Positions 55,801 through 64,000 of a stretch of 64,000 nt of DNA are shown here, one piece after another. A model generated the notes under the pieces. It ran no database searches. It saw only the letters and a program-made list of their open reading frames with translations, and was not told where the DNA came from. This DNA is from Lacibacter sp. H407 (GTDB lineage: Bacteria > Bacteroidota > Bacteroidia > Chitinophagales > Chitinophagaceae). The position numbers were made by a program, and so were the translations under genes. Position 1 is the first letter of the stretch. Each line of letters starts with the position of its first letter. Location: assembly GCF_037892605.1 (NCBI RefSeq), contig NZ_JBBKTU010000001.1, forward strand, positions 3,720,001 to 3,784,000. Reading direction: 5' to 3'.

Positions 55801-57848
55801 CTGCTGTAAGTGGTGCCTCCAAAGTGTATGATGGCAATGCAGGGGCGAGTGTAACTGTTGACCCTGCAAATACAACAGCCAATGTGAAGCTATCTGATAA
55901 CAGAGTGAATAACGATGCCATCACCGTGAGCTATACAAGTTCCACATTTGATTCAAAAGTTGTAAGCACCACTCATGTTATTAATGTTGCAGGTCTGGAA
56001 ATAACAGGAGCTGCTGCAGATAATTATGTACTTTCAGAAACATCAGCAAGCACCAGTAATAATGCCGTTATTACTCCAAAAGATTTAACGGTGTCTGCAA
56101 CAGGTGTTGACAAAGTGTTTGATGGAAATACAACAGCTGATGTTGTACTTTCTACTGATAAAGTTGCAGGTGATGAGGTAACAGCAACTTTCGCTTCGGC
56201 CAACTTTGACGACTTTAACGCCGGAACATGGCCGGTTTCTGTAACAGGCATCAGTTTAACAGGAAATGATGCGGGCAACTATACACTGTTGAATTCAACA
56301 GCATCTGCAAATGCAGCTATTCAAAAGGCCGGAACTACAACTACATTGATCACAAGTGCTGGAACAGTTCGCTATATGGATCCATTAACCATGACGGCAA
56401 AAATAAAACCTGCAAACACTGCACAGGCTTTAACAGGAACTGTTCAATTCTCCATTGGAGGAGTTCCTTATGGCTCACCTGTTTCAGTAGTACCTGTTCC
56501 AGGCGATGCAGAAGGTACAGTTCAGGCAACGATGATGCCACAGGTATCAAATCTGCCTGCTGCAAATCCTTATTCAGTTACAGCAGTATTTTCAAGCAGT
56601 AATAACAATTACAGCGGAAGCAATCAATCAAAATCATTAACGGTGTTGCAGCGAACTGCAATTCCTTATAATGATAATGTTGGTTTCTATACCGGTACTT
56701 TGTTTGCATGGACATCAAACGCAACTTCAAACAGTGCATCTGTTACATTATCAACAACGATTAGAGATAACAGTGCGCCGAGAGGTGATATGAGAGGTGC
56801 AAGAGTTACTTTCTATCTGGTAAATGGTACTACATTAACGCCTATTAACGGTGCACAAAATCTGCCCGTGGGTTTAATTGATGTTGAAGATGGTTCTATT
56901 GGGACAGCCAGCGCCATTGTACAGTTTAATACCGGCTCGAATAATGCACAAAACTTCCTGATTGCTGTAGGCATTTCAGGAGCATACACGAATAATCCGA
57001 ACTTGTCTTCAGCCCAAACAATTGTTACAGTTTCTAAACCTGTTCCGGGCGGTTACATGGTAGGTGGCGGAAGAATAGAAAATAGAAGTTCTTCGGGTTA
57101 CATTAAAGGCCAGTCGGGATTAAATACAGATTTCCAGGCAGATATTGCTTATACCAAATCAGGCACCAATCCAAAAGGAAAAGCAAATGTTTTAATACGC
57201 AGCTATTATAAACCTGATGGAACACTGGATACTGAATTACATACGTACATCATTGCAACAAGTGCCATTTCGTCTTTACATGTGGGCATGCCAACAGCTA
57301 CTGCAACATTTAGTGCAAAAGCCAATCTATACGAGCAGATGCCTGACCTGGGTCTGGTACAAATTGAAGGTGGTTCTACGTTTGAGATGATTGTATATCA
57401 AAATGCATGCGATCAAAAAGTAGCCATCTCTCTTTACAGAAAAGCCGGCGGTATCTGGTATTCGAGCAATTGGAATGGCACTGCTACCATAAAACAAAAC
57501 TTAAACGGTGGTGAAGTAGCTGTAACTGGTGGCGGAAGTTGCTCCCCTGCTGTAAACAGAACGAACAGTTTTGCCGCCGAACTTGCACAGTCAGCTTCAG
57601 TTAATTTAGTTGCTAAAGTATATCCTAATCCAAGTAATTCTTATTTCAGAATTAAAATTGAGAGCTCAGATGTAACAGAATTAATTCAAGTAAGAGTACT
57701 GCATATTACGGGTAAGGAAATAGAATTAAGAAGTAATATAAGTGCAGGGCAAATAATTGAACTGGGCCAAGGATATTCTCCCGGCATGTACATTGTAGAA
57801 GTATTGCAGGGTGAAAAGAAAAAATTAATGAAGCTGGTGAAGCAATAA
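52854..57848 (+). CDS. giant GH110-like beta-helix protein with MBG repeats and type IX secretion sorting domain
   Basis: A 1664-residue secreted protein (signal peptide about 1-20). Residues ~25-560 form a beta-helix with DGIHFAHCTG (Asp294) and TPGDDGLNVHGEYL (Asp318/Asp319), a GH110-like active-site arrangement with one extra residue in the spacing. Residues ~575-680 look like a carbohydrate-binding domain (SYAEFNFVGNYIAYYARKG). An Ig-like segment follows near 800-900, then MBG/YDG-type repeats (KTKTYGEDNP; SKVYDGN; KVFDGNTTADV) to ~1190. The C-terminal ~75 residues are a T9SS sorting domain (VYPNPSNSYFRIKI, ending in a Lys-rich strand), so it should be exported and attached to the cell surface. 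ATG 52854 starts the signal peptide. Confidence 0.88.
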   Translation: MKHVIVSILLLLVTWSKVKAHFDADNPSAYGTIMVSTYGAIPDDGIDDTQAIRNAINAAIATNSPQVVLFEAGRYDLISAGTANFYIRILNGNNITLRGVAINNEPATKLVRFNNGVENAVLPFLFQIRFSKNITVENLVFDNDPYYYTAGVVTEKTGTTVMVDILPGHPMNILKPYIMGVYDMANNKNKTLRTTWDTNLPTWAPVTGGSGRLLSLDYGALASEVNVGDGVFWFQGNHGGTQCVTGKSENITFNNIVTNNSTGFVYHFVDNKDITLNRVKIEPVGNRIAVSPRDGIHFAHCTGLISLDSVVVKNTPGDDGLNVHGEYLSVGSISSRTVMFAESVVSDMKVNSRIQFLNANFQPVWTGTVESATPQTVNSSSQVTVVLKETPPSWIVPGTFASPLDWLPKSFIVKNSIFENTGRFGITAKTTNVVIDSSTFRFNANAGIALGSSYNSFFKEAQPAWNIVVKNSLFENNVRRMGTLGPGGILIDQLFIDNANVNGNMYLFKNRFIDETHAYNIRDAMNIHLWSNIYNNVTTPILRNLPTTSNFTQNVVYDDYVTNDLSKGAIHYSETWPVSNNTSDSLGTVTWNNKAGSYAEFNFVGNYIAYYARKGQFMGKVDVYLDGSLVLDDFDLYSSPPQTKFLVYSNSNLVNTTHTLRIVNTGLQNASALGSYVNIDFLVHRLGDKIEQPTSDVTFTTSGLPAGATTVNVTHQYYTNSTTLSAQLNLPTDFTAPVANTKEIFFSYPATIIDTAGNVYSLSGVSASGGTVTASAQQGYTYQFAATQPSTITGAYELTCAVPSVITQPVDRVKIYGDTARFSFAATGTAITYQWQINTGSGFANITATENNAGNIYTGFNAAQLDIASLTVAMSGYQYQCLITNSCGNLITNVVSLTVNPATATIAANNKTKTYGEDNPTLNATVIGTINGDVLNYTFSTTAEKFSTAGIYDITVSLGSNPNYDVTVANGSLQIDKRPLTVTAVSGASKVYDGNAGASVTVDPANTTANVKLSDNRVNNDAITVSYTSSTFDSKVVSTTHVINVAGLEITGAAADNYVLSETSASTSNNAVITPKDLTVSATGVDKVFDGNTTADVVLSTDKVAGDEVTATFASANFDDFNAGTWPVSVTGISLTGNDAGNYTLLNSTASANAAIQKAGTTTTLITSAGTVRYMDPLTMTAKIKPANTAQALTGTVQFSIGGVPYGSPVSVVPVPGDAEGTVQATMMPQVSNLPAANPYSVTAVFSSSNNNYSGSNQSKSLTVLQRTAIPYNDNVGFYTGTLFAWTSNATSNSASVTLSTTIRDNSAPRGDMRGARVTFYLVNGTTLTPINGAQNLPVGLIDVEDGSIGTASAIVQFNTGSNNAQNFLIAVGISGAYTNNPNLSSAQTIVTVSKPVPGGYMVGGGRIENRSSSGYIKGQSGLNTDFQADIAYTKSGTNPKGKANVLIRSYYKPDGTLDTELHTYIIATSAISSLHVGMPTATATFSAKANLYEQMPDLGLVQIEGGSTFEMIVYQNACDQKVAISLYRKAGGIWYSSNWNGTATIKQNLNGGEVAVTGGGSCSPAVNRTNSFAAELAQSASVNLVAKVYPNPSNSYFRIKIESSDVTELIQVRVLHITGKEIELRSNISAGQIIELGQGYSPGMYIVEVLQGEKKKLMKLVKQ

Positions 57849-57868
57849 AAAATGCCTCTTGTTCTAAG

Positions 57869-57912
57869 AAAAAAACTGAGTTCTCTTTACACAGGGAACT
57901 CAGTTTTTTTTA
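57869..57912. terminator. bidirectional intrinsic terminator at the end of the polysaccharide locus
   Basis: AACTGAGTTC (57874-57883) pairs perfectly with GAACTCAGTT (57896-57905), flanked by A-rich sequence on the left and a T-run on the right, so it can stop both the plus-strand operon and the convergent regulator gene. It starts 20 bp after the giant protein's stop. Confidence 0.8.
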
Positions 57913-57989
57913 ATAAGATCAGAAAACTGATTTCAAACATAGTTAATTACTTGATTATAAATAATTAGCAATTAATTAATGAGAACGCA

Positions 57990-60900
57990 TTACGTTTTTA
58001 TTTTAAGATATTCCGAGGCAGTTGTGCCGTTTACTTTTTTAAAGAGTTTATTAAAATGGGAATAACTGGTAATGCCCACAGCATCCATCGCTTCGTTGAC
58101 CCGGTCGCACCCTTCGTCAAACATTTTTGTGGCATAATTAATTTTAATAGTATTGATGAATTCAGTTGCTGAACAACCCGTCAGTGCTTTTAATTTACGG
58201 TGTAACTGCATTCGACTGAATCCAACCTGCTTTGCAAAATCTTCCACTGAAAAATACTCATCACTGATATTTTCTTCAATTATTTTAATTGCATTTGACA
58301 GTAGTTTTTGATCGAAAGGGGTATAGTGTTTTTTGAGATCAAAATTCAGATTTAAATTTGAGATAGCGTTTCTAAAACTTTTCCGGGACTCAATAATATT
58401 ATCTATTTTCTTCAATAGCGATTGTGTATTAAATGGTTTGGCTATATAATCAAACGCACCTGCATCCAATCCTTCTTTTTCCTGCTCCTGTGCTGTTTTA
58501 GCAGTGAGCACTAAGATCGGGATATGCGATGTTTCAGGATTTGCTTTAAGTATTTTACACATTTCAATCCCGTTCATTTCCGGCATCATCACATCGGTTA
58601 TGATTATGTCTGGGGATTTTTCCGTAGCTTTTTTCAAGCCATCACTTCCATTCTGCGCTTCGATTACTAAATAATTGGATTTCAGGCAATTTTTTAAATA
58701 GGCTCTCAAATCATGATCATCTTCAACAATCAGAATTCTTTCATGTTCTTCACTAAATTCTTTTTTTGATGCTTCCGATTCCAACAGAAAATCCTCTGCC
58801 CCCGGTTTATCCTCATATACTTTCGAAAATTCAAAATCCTGATAATCATTTTTTGAAACAGAAATAGTAACAATAAATTCAGTGCCACCATATGAACTGT
58901 CGGCAACAGTCAGTTTTCCCTTATGTGCATTTATCAAGCTGTAACTTAAATGAAGTCCAATGCCGGATGAAGATCTTTGATTTCCATGGAAATAACGTTC
59001 GAAAATTTTTCCCTTCTGTTCATCGGGTATTCCTTTGCCGCTGTCACGGACGATTATATTGGCGATTTGTTTTTCATTATTCCAAATCGGCTTCACTTCA
59101 ATTTCAACAATGCCGTTCGCCGGAGTATATTTAAATGCGTTTGACAGCAGGTTATAAACTACTTTTTCAATCAGATCTCTGTCGAAGAAACATTCAAATG
59201 TCTCTGGTGCAATAACATTAAAATTTATTTCTTCGTCTTTTGCCTGCCACTGAAATGCTTTTGTTATTTGAGTTGTAAACTCTGAAAGATCACTATTGGA
59301 TATTTTAAGAATATTTTTATTTGCATTCAGTTTGCTGAAATCCAACAACTGGCTGACCAGAAACATCATTCTTTTTGTATTTCTTGAGATGATTGTAAAA
59401 CAAAAGTTTCGATGTTCATCTGTTATGTTATTATTAGTTAAATCATTTAACGGGCCAACAATTAACGAAAGCGGGGTTTTAAATTCATGTGCAACATCAG
59501 TGAAAAACATCAGTTTGAGTTCATTTATTTCCTTCTCTTTATCGTACTGCATATTTTTCAGATCTATTTCATGTTTCAGTTTTTGTCGGTTGCTGCGTAG
59601 TACGATAAAGCCAAAAATTATACCTGCTCCAATTACAAAATAAGCTAAATAGGCCCACCATGAAAACCAGGGTGCCGGTAAAATAGTAATGAGAATTTTC
59701 TTTGGCGAATCGCTCCAAACTCCATCACTGTTAGCAGCATCAGCCCAGAACGTATATGTTCCGGGGTTAAGATTGGAATAATTTGCAAAACGATGAGCCC
59801 CGGTTTTATATATCCAGCCGGAATCGTATCCATCCAATTTATAGCGGAAATGGTTTTCATTGGTATTATCGTAGTTTGTTCCTGTAAATTCAAATAGAAA
59901 GTTATTCTGTTTATAATTCAACGAGAGCTCGTTGGTTAGGTTGATTGATTTTTCCAACACCTGTTTCCCAAAGTAACTTTTCGTTGGCGAAATACTAATG
60001 TTGTGGATTTTAAAATCAGAAATCGCTATAGCCGGTTTAAATGAATTAACAGCTATTTGCTGTGGATTAAAAAAGTCGATTCCGTGTATACTTCCAAAAT
60101 AGAGTGTGCCATCTTTTCCTTTTCCAACAGCTTCGGTAAATGTGCTTGATTGCAATCCATCGTTATATGAATATCGTCGCACAATATTCTTGGCAATATT
60201 GAAACGAATAAGCCCTTTTGAATTGGTTAACCATAAATTTCCATCGTCATCGCCCACGATACCCATAATTTTTTTATCAACGATTTCTTCAATATTTAAC
60301 TGAGATATTTGGTTTGAATTTTTTGGTTTTCGAAGTAGCCCTGCGTCAGTACCAATCCATAGGGTGCCATCTTTATCTTTATAAAAACACCAGATATTGT
60401 TATCTGCGATGTGGTAGTTCGTTTTCATGGATTGGCTGTACTGTTCAAGCGAAAGAAAATTTCCGTCTCTTGTAAGGTTTAATTTGTATAGTCCATTACT
60501 TAAAGTGCCAATCCATATACAGTTCTCGTCCTTATCGTAAAGCAGACTGAAAATTCGTTTCCCTCTCAGTATTTCAGCTTGCGGAAACAGGTTGTGTATC
60601 CAATCGGTTGTATTTCCTTTTGTTACAATGAGCCCGGAAAATGTGCCAAAATACCTTCCATTGGTATTATCCCCACATATGGATAATACTTGTGTTGGAA
60701 GAAGATTGTCCGGCTTGGGTACGATGTTAATGGGTGTAAAATTTATGCTGCTATTCGAATTGGTGTAGACGCCTTTATTTGTTCCCACATAAATGATCCC
60801 ATCAATTTTATTTATACACAGAGGAAAAGTGTACTCTTCTTTAATTAATTCCTCTGTTTTTTTGGTTGAGAATGAATAGCGGAACAGGCCTCTGTTTTGA

Positions 60901-61970
60901 ATTCCATAATAGAGATTCTCATCGTCAATGAATAAGGTACGGATATGCGGTCTCCGACTTACATTCGGCAACCCTTCAAACGAGATATGTTGAAAGCCTT
61001 TCTGTGAGAGATTCGTATAGCAAAGTCCCTGACGGTTACCAATCCACAAAATATTGTCTTTGTCGCAATAGAGACTTAAAATCGAGTTGCTAAGCAATCC
61101 CCGATTGTCCGATGCATTGTGTTTAATATTTTGAATTACGGAATGGTCCGTTGGATGAAGGCTGAACAGGCCAAAGTTGTCCGTTCCGATCCATATTGTG
61201 CCATCTTTTGCTTCGCACAAGGACAAAACAATTGTTTTAGGAAATGATTTGACCTCCTCAATTGTATATGATTGCTGATTTTTTTTCAGGATCGTAAGTT
61301 TACCATTCAGTATACTCCATATCTGGCCTTTTTGATCAGTAATAATTTTGGAACTGTAAACATTCTCGGTTCCAGGAATTTGCTCACAGGTATTATTTTT
61401 TAAGGTCCAAATTCCTTGATTTGTTGAGAAGAAAACATCGTCCCCATTTAGAATTGTAATATCAGTTATTCTTAATCCGGTAACGGGGAGTTGCAGAATA
61501 TCTACAGATGCGCCATCGGCATTTGACGTTTTAAGGATACCACCTGTTGTGGCAATAAATATTTCACCTTTACTGTTTTCTGCAATATCTGTTATCTTAT
61601 CAAAGTTTTTCGGCGTTTCTACCCGAACGAATTTCTCCGTAACAAGTGAATAATAATCCAAGCCTCCACCATCGGTGCCAATCCAGATTCTTTTTTTAGA
61701 ATCTTCAAAAAGACATAAAATGCGGTTACTGGAAAGACTTTCGTTGTCATTCGTTTTACGGGCGAAGTTTAATACATTAAATCCATCATATCTATTTAGT
61801 CCATCATATGTTCCAATCCAGGTAAACCCATAGCTGTCTTTGAGGACACAACTTACATCGTGCTGTGTTAATCCATCGTTTACAGTTAATGTTTTAAAAT
61901 ATAATTCTTGGCCATTAGATATAATTCCAAAAAGGGTTATGCAAGCGGAAAAAAATATTTTTTTGAACAT
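57990..61970 (-). CDS. hybrid two-component system (HTCS) regulator with AraC output domain
   Basis: A 1326-residue one-protein signal pathway. After a signal peptide come ~14 two-component-regulator propeller repeats (forms of DSYGFTWIGTYDGLNRYDG), a Y_Y_Y domain near 690-755, a transmembrane helix at ~760-783, a HisKA H-box with His near 828 (FFTDVAHEFKTPLSL), a HATPase (NLLSNAFKYTP), a receiver near 1078-1190 (RILIVEDDHDLR, phosphoacceptor Asp in IITDVMMPEMNG) and a C-terminal AraC domain (~1223-1326). HTCS proteins sense an oligosaccharide in the periplasm and activate their polysaccharide locus. It is convergent with that locus, and its AraC domain is the likely reader of the 21-bp repeats at 36951-37075. 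Confidence 0.95.
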   Translation of the reverse strand: MFKKIFFSACITLFGIISNGQELYFKTLTVNDGLTQHDVSCVLKDSYGFTWIGTYDGLNRYDGFNVLNFARKTNDNESLSSNRILCLFEDSKKRIWIGTDGGGLDYYSLVTEKFVRVETPKNFDKITDIAENSKGEIFIATTGGILKTSNADGASVDILQLPVTGLRITDITILNGDDVFFSTNQGIWTLKNNTCEQIPGTENVYSSKIITDQKGQIWSILNGKLTILKKNQQSYTIEEVKSFPKTIVLSLCEAKDGTIWIGTDNFGLFSLHPTDHSVIQNIKHNASDNRGLLSNSILSLYCDKDNILWIGNRQGLCYTNLSQKGFQHISFEGLPNVSRRPHIRTLFIDDENLYYGIQNRGLFRYSFSTKKTEELIKEEYTFPLCINKIDGIIYVGTNKGVYTNSNSSINFTPINIVPKPDNLLPTQVLSICGDNTNGRYFGTFSGLIVTKGNTTDWIHNLFPQAEILRGKRIFSLLYDKDENCIWIGTLSNGLYKLNLTRDGNFLSLEQYSQSMKTNYHIADNNIWCFYKDKDGTLWIGTDAGLLRKPKNSNQISQLNIEEIVDKKIMGIVGDDDGNLWLTNSKGLIRFNIAKNIVRRYSYNDGLQSSTFTEAVGKGKDGTLYFGSIHGIDFFNPQQIAVNSFKPAIAISDFKIHNISISPTKSYFGKQVLEKSINLTNELSLNYKQNNFLFEFTGTNYDNTNENHFRYKLDGYDSGWIYKTGAHRFANYSNLNPGTYTFWADAANSDGVWSDSPKKILITILPAPWFSWWAYLAYFVIGAGIIFGFIVLRSNRQKLKHEIDLKNMQYDKEKEINELKLMFFTDVAHEFKTPLSLIVGPLNDLTNNNITDEHRNFCFTIISRNTKRMMFLVSQLLDFSKLNANKNILKISNSDLSEFTTQITKAFQWQAKDEEINFNVIAPETFECFFDRDLIEKVVYNLLSNAFKYTPANGIVEIEVKPIWNNEKQIANIIVRDSGKGIPDEQKGKIFERYFHGNQRSSSGIGLHLSYSLINAHKGKLTVADSSYGGTEFIVTISVSKNDYQDFEFSKVYEDKPGAEDFLLESEASKKEFSEEHERILIVEDDHDLRAYLKNCLKSNYLVIEAQNGSDGLKKATEKSPDIIITDVMMPEMNGIEMCKILKANPETSHIPILVLTAKTAQEQEKEGLDAGAFDYIAKPFNTQSLLKKIDNIIESRKSFRNAISNLNLNFDLKKHYTPFDQKLLSNAIKIIEENISDEYFSVEDFAKQVGFSRMQLHRKLKALTGCSATEFINTIKINYATKMFDEGCDRVNEAMDAVGITSYSHFNKLFKKVNGTTASEYLKIKT

Positions 61971-62835
61971 TTCGTAAAAAAATTATGGCGAATTCCTAAT
62001 CTCAACTTTGAGCAATTAAGTTACTTATAAAAGCAATCTGTTCTTATTCGGCTAAAAGTAGAATATTTTTCATTTTAAATATGCTAACATTCATGCTTCT
62101 GGGTGTATAAGCCTTCTCAATGTTCAACAACTTAGGGGGAAATAGCCTTGTTAACTCTAGTAGCAGCTTGCAATTAAAAAATGTTGAGTTTTAATTTGAC
62201 GCAGATTGTGAATGTAGTCAAGGTACATGGGCTTAGAAATTGCAATTATTGTTATCTAAACTCTATTGTTAGTTCATATTACTAAACTTACATTTGGCGT
62301 TTACAATTTATTCTGTTTCGAAGGAATCGGCCCCAATTCCATGAAAAGTTGATCGCTTGTTCAGAAACAGTAACGGCGAATGTGGAGTAACATAAATCAC
62401 CGGGTTTAGTCTAAAGGTGGAAGCGGGGAGCTTGAAGTGTTAACAACAGAAGGGTTAGATTTTATTTGTTTTATGGCATTTTCAATCTTTTTCACAACGA
62501 AGCTTTCAGACTTTGTACTCGTTGTTTTTTTGATGAATACGAAAAGCGGGGTATGAATGGAAACAGCTTCGCTTCTGCACAGGTATACGAATATTGTCAA
62601 TTAAGATTACGGCAACCATGGTTCCGGAATTAATGTAGTAAGGCGCAGCATATAGATTGCTGAAATATTAGAAAGAGAAGTTTTGCCCGCTATGGGATAT
62701 CAAAGTTTGATAACTAATAAAGCCAAATCTTCCTTTGGTTGGTTCAAATTCAGTTCTCTTTTCTCCGGCAACAATGCCATGCGATGAAATATTTGGAGAA
62801 AGAGTTCAATGATTTTGATACTTGTTGATAAGGTA
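61971..62835. other. long intergenic stretch upstream of the HTCS gene
   Basis: No gene with family features is seen. A 64-codon minus-strand frame at 62406-62600 has no recognisable content. The promoter of the HTCS gene must lie at its left end. One isolated GTAACAT occurs at 62387-62393 (the repeat motif on the other strand), without a partner 21 bp away. Confidence 0.5.
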
Positions 62836-63015
62836 TCAATCTGTCAACAAATCTTTGTTTCGTTGTTTGTTTTGCATTGATTTCATGTACACGTATGATA
62901 AGGATGCGCCGACTAATAAGGCGAGTGCAATGACAATAACATACTTTCCTGTCGTGCCTGTCCCTTCATGTTTGTTGTGTGCTTGTGAAATTGGTCCATA
63001 GTCGTTTAGTTCCAT
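62836..63015 (-). CDS. small single-pass membrane protein, 59 aa
   Basis: Reading the minus strand from ATG 63015 to TGA 62836-62838 gives 59 residues: a polar N-terminus (MELNDYGPISQAHNKHEG), one hydrophobic helix (KYVIVIALALLVGASLSYVY, about 24-43) and a basic tail (MKSMQNKQRNK). The helix and positive-inside tail support a real membrane protein. It begins 3 bp after the stop of the upstream Cys-rich gene, so the two are probably one operon. The family is unknown. Confidence 0.6.
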   Translation of the reverse strand: MELNDYGPISQAHNKHEGTGTTGKYVIVIALALLVGASLSYVYMKSMQNKQRNKDLLTD

Positions 63016-63018
63016 GTA

Positions 63019-63381
63019 TTATTTTTTATAAATGATGATTTGATAGATACCATGTTCATGTAAAATGCTAAACAGGTAATTGCCAACGTAATGCCAAATG
63101 ATTTTCTTGTCATCTGTGACAGCCCTGTAAAAAGCATGGTCATCAAACCCCAGCTTTCGCATGTCAGTCAAAGGTTTTTTTACCATACCTGGTGATGGAA
63201 GTAGGGAAGTGAAAATCTTATAGTTCTGATAAATGCCTCTCCGAAACGATTTAAGGAGGTCGTCTACATCTTTCTGCCTGCTTCTTTTGGCAGCAGTATA
63301 ACAAATTTTGCCTGGGCAGTAACGGGAACTACCATTTCTTTTTTCAAACTCTTTTCCGCCATAGACACAGTTGGCATTCAT
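63019..63381 (-). CDS. hypothetical Cys-containing protein
   Basis: A 120-residue basic protein. The N-terminus has a possible zinc-ribbon (CVYGGKEFEKR..., then RYCPGKICYTAAKRSR), though the spacing is less regular than usual and only three Cys are in the block. The rest (DDLLKSFRRGIYQNYKIF; KKIIWHYVGNYL) is helical with aromatic residues. I do not recognise the family. It is transcribed divergently from the MerR-like gene, with a palindrome in between, and is followed by the small membrane protein gene. Confidence 0.7.
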   Translation of the reverse strand: MNANCVYGGKEFEKRNGSSRYCPGKICYTAAKRSRQKDVDDLLKSFRRGIYQNYKIFTSLLPSPGMVKKPLTDMRKLGFDDHAFYRAVTDDKKIIWHYVGNYLFSILHEHGIYQIIIYKK

Positions 63382-63426
63382 GATGTTGGATTTAAGAAAA
63401 GTAAAAGTAAGATTAATTTTTTAAAG

Positions 63427-63443
63427 TTAGATAATTTATCTAA
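63427..63443. promoter_or_regulatory. perfect palindrome in the divergent promoter region
   Basis: TTAGATAATTTATCTAA is two 8-bp arms around one central base. It lies 45 bp before the Cys-containing gene's start on one side and 9 bp before the MerR-like gene's start on the other, an ideal place for autoregulation by a dimeric regulator. Function is inferred. Confidence 0.45.
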
Positions 63444-63452
63444 TTTTATAAA

Positions 63453-64000
63453 ATGAGTGAAAACAATACTTCTTTGGATAGCAAACTTCTGTTGACAGAA
63501 TTCAAGGATATTCTATTTGAGCCTGTTATTGATCTGGCTGATATCATGGATTATACCGGCCGTCCAATGCTGATTACTTTGCCTTATTTGCGTAAGCATG
63601 CATTACTTCCTTTTTTCCCAAAGGGAAAATGGCAGTTGAAGATCAATTTTGTACAATTGATATGGCTTCGGCTTATTGATACGCTTCGTCAGTTTAATTA
63701 TACAGTAGCTGACATGCAAAAAATTTGCGACTACTTTTTTAAGGATTCCCATGATCATGAGTTGCCCAAGAGTAACTTTCTGTACAACATCGAACATCTT
63801 AAAAAAAAGGAGCTGGCCGGAACAATTTCAATGAAGGAAATAAAGATGCTGGACTTTCTGCAGAGTGGAATAGAAGATGAAAAGTTACTGTATGCACTCA
63901 AGCTTGAAATAAATTATCTTTCAAATCTGGTGTTACAGTGCATTGATGATCGGGCAGATACAGGCTTGTTGGTTTTTACAAACGGAAGGATAATGGAATT
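63453..64000 (+). CDS. MerR-like winged-helix regulator (5' part, runs off the window)
   Basis: The frame from ATG 63453 stays open to the end of the window (at least 182 residues). The N-terminal third holds a MerR-type winged-helix pattern: DLADIMDYTGRPMLITLPYL for the first helices, then FVQLIWLRLIDTLRQFNYTV for the wing and third helix. The DNA-binding recognition helix is not as typical as in classic MerR proteins, so family membership is tentative. The remainder is helical and may be a coiled-coil dimerisation part or ligand domain. It is divergent from the small operon to its left and may repress it through the palindrome at 63427-63443. Confidence 0.6.
   Translation, partial: MSENNTSLDSKLLLTEFKDILFEPVIDLADIMDYTGRPMLITLPYLRKHALLPFFPKGKWQLKINFVQLIWLRLIDTLRQFNYTVADMQKICDYFFKDSHDHELPKSNFLYNIEHLKKKELAGTISMKEIKMLDFLQSGIEDEKLLYALKLEINYLSNLVLQCIDDRADTGLLVFTNGRIME

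Noticed and set aside
62387-62393. Single GTAACAT (reverse of the ATGTTAC repeat) upstream of the HTCS gene
   Set aside because: No second copy at 21 bp; one 7-mer is expected by chance in this AT-rich DNA.
62406-62600. 64-codon minus-strand frame in the long gap upstream of the HTCS gene
   Set aside because: No family features, no ribosome-binding context, and atypical composition; more likely chance.
1-64000. CRISPR array, tRNA, rRNA or integrase gene anywhere in the window
   Set aside because: No direct-repeat/spacer array, cloverleaf or integrase/transposase ORF was recognised.

Overview
The window looks like a chromosomal segment of a Bacteroidota bacterium, most likely Chitinophagaceae or a close relative. 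The reasons are a SusC/SusD pair, a hybrid two-component system (HTCS) regulator, a C-terminal type IX secretion sorting domain, moderately AT-rich DNA, and few Shine-Dalgarno-like sites. No rRNA, tRNA or CRISPR array was seen.

Region 1 (1-4450) is housekeeping-like: the 3' end of a molybdenum hydroxylase large subunit, a c-type cytochrome, an XdhC-type factor, a MocA-type nucleotidyltransferase (a molybdenum-enzyme operon), then a CPA1 Na+/H+ antiporter. Region 2 (4451-6357) is debris: a frameshifted DUF2911 gene, a 197-bp element with imperfect terminal inverted repeats, and a small unknown ORF.

Region 3 (6358-17334) is a composite defence locus. A type I restriction-modification operon (hsdR, hsdM, hsdS) carries two insertions. 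Between hsdR and hsdM lies a 1296-residue protein with an N-terminal TIR/deoxyribosyltransferase-like domain and a STAND-type P-loop NTPase. Between hsdM and hsdS lies a toxin-antitoxin-chaperone (TAC) module: HigB/RelE-like toxin, HTH antitoxin with a C-terminal extension, and SecB-like chaperone. A perfect palindrome precedes the toxin. This nested layout is the best candidate in the window for an undescribed system.

Region 4 (17513-24579, minus strand) is a run of small-molecule and stress genes: SDR, dehalogenase-like hydrolase, SRPBCC protein, thioredoxin-reductase-like flavoprotein, quinone oxidoreductase, secreted esterase, TMEM175 channel, and a YjdI/YjdJ pair. It includes a broken second copy of the hydrolase. 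Region 5 (25042-36741, plus strand) has an AraC regulator, a TPR histidine kinase with a sigma-54-type response regulator, a secreted isochorismatase-like hydrolase, an amidohydrolase, a YdcZ-like transporter, an alginate-export-type porin, Dps, RidA and a lysophospholipase-like hydrolase. A 74-bp repeat lies upstream of both the YjdJ-side operon and the isochorismatase gene.

Region 6 (about 36950-61970) is a polysaccharide utilisation locus: SusC/SusD, three consecutive sulfatases, four right-handed beta-helix proteins with a GH110-like Asp...Asp-Asp arrangement, a small secreted protein, and a convergent HTCS regulator. Two pairs of ATGTTAC direct repeats, each pair spaced exactly 21 bp, lie upstream of the first gene and are a plausible operator for the regulator's AraC domain. 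The substrate is probably a sulfated glycan with alpha-galactosidic linkages, but this is inference. Region 7 (62836-64000) has a tiny membrane protein, a Cys-rich small protein and a divergent MerR-like regulator that runs off the window, with a palindrome between the divergent starts.
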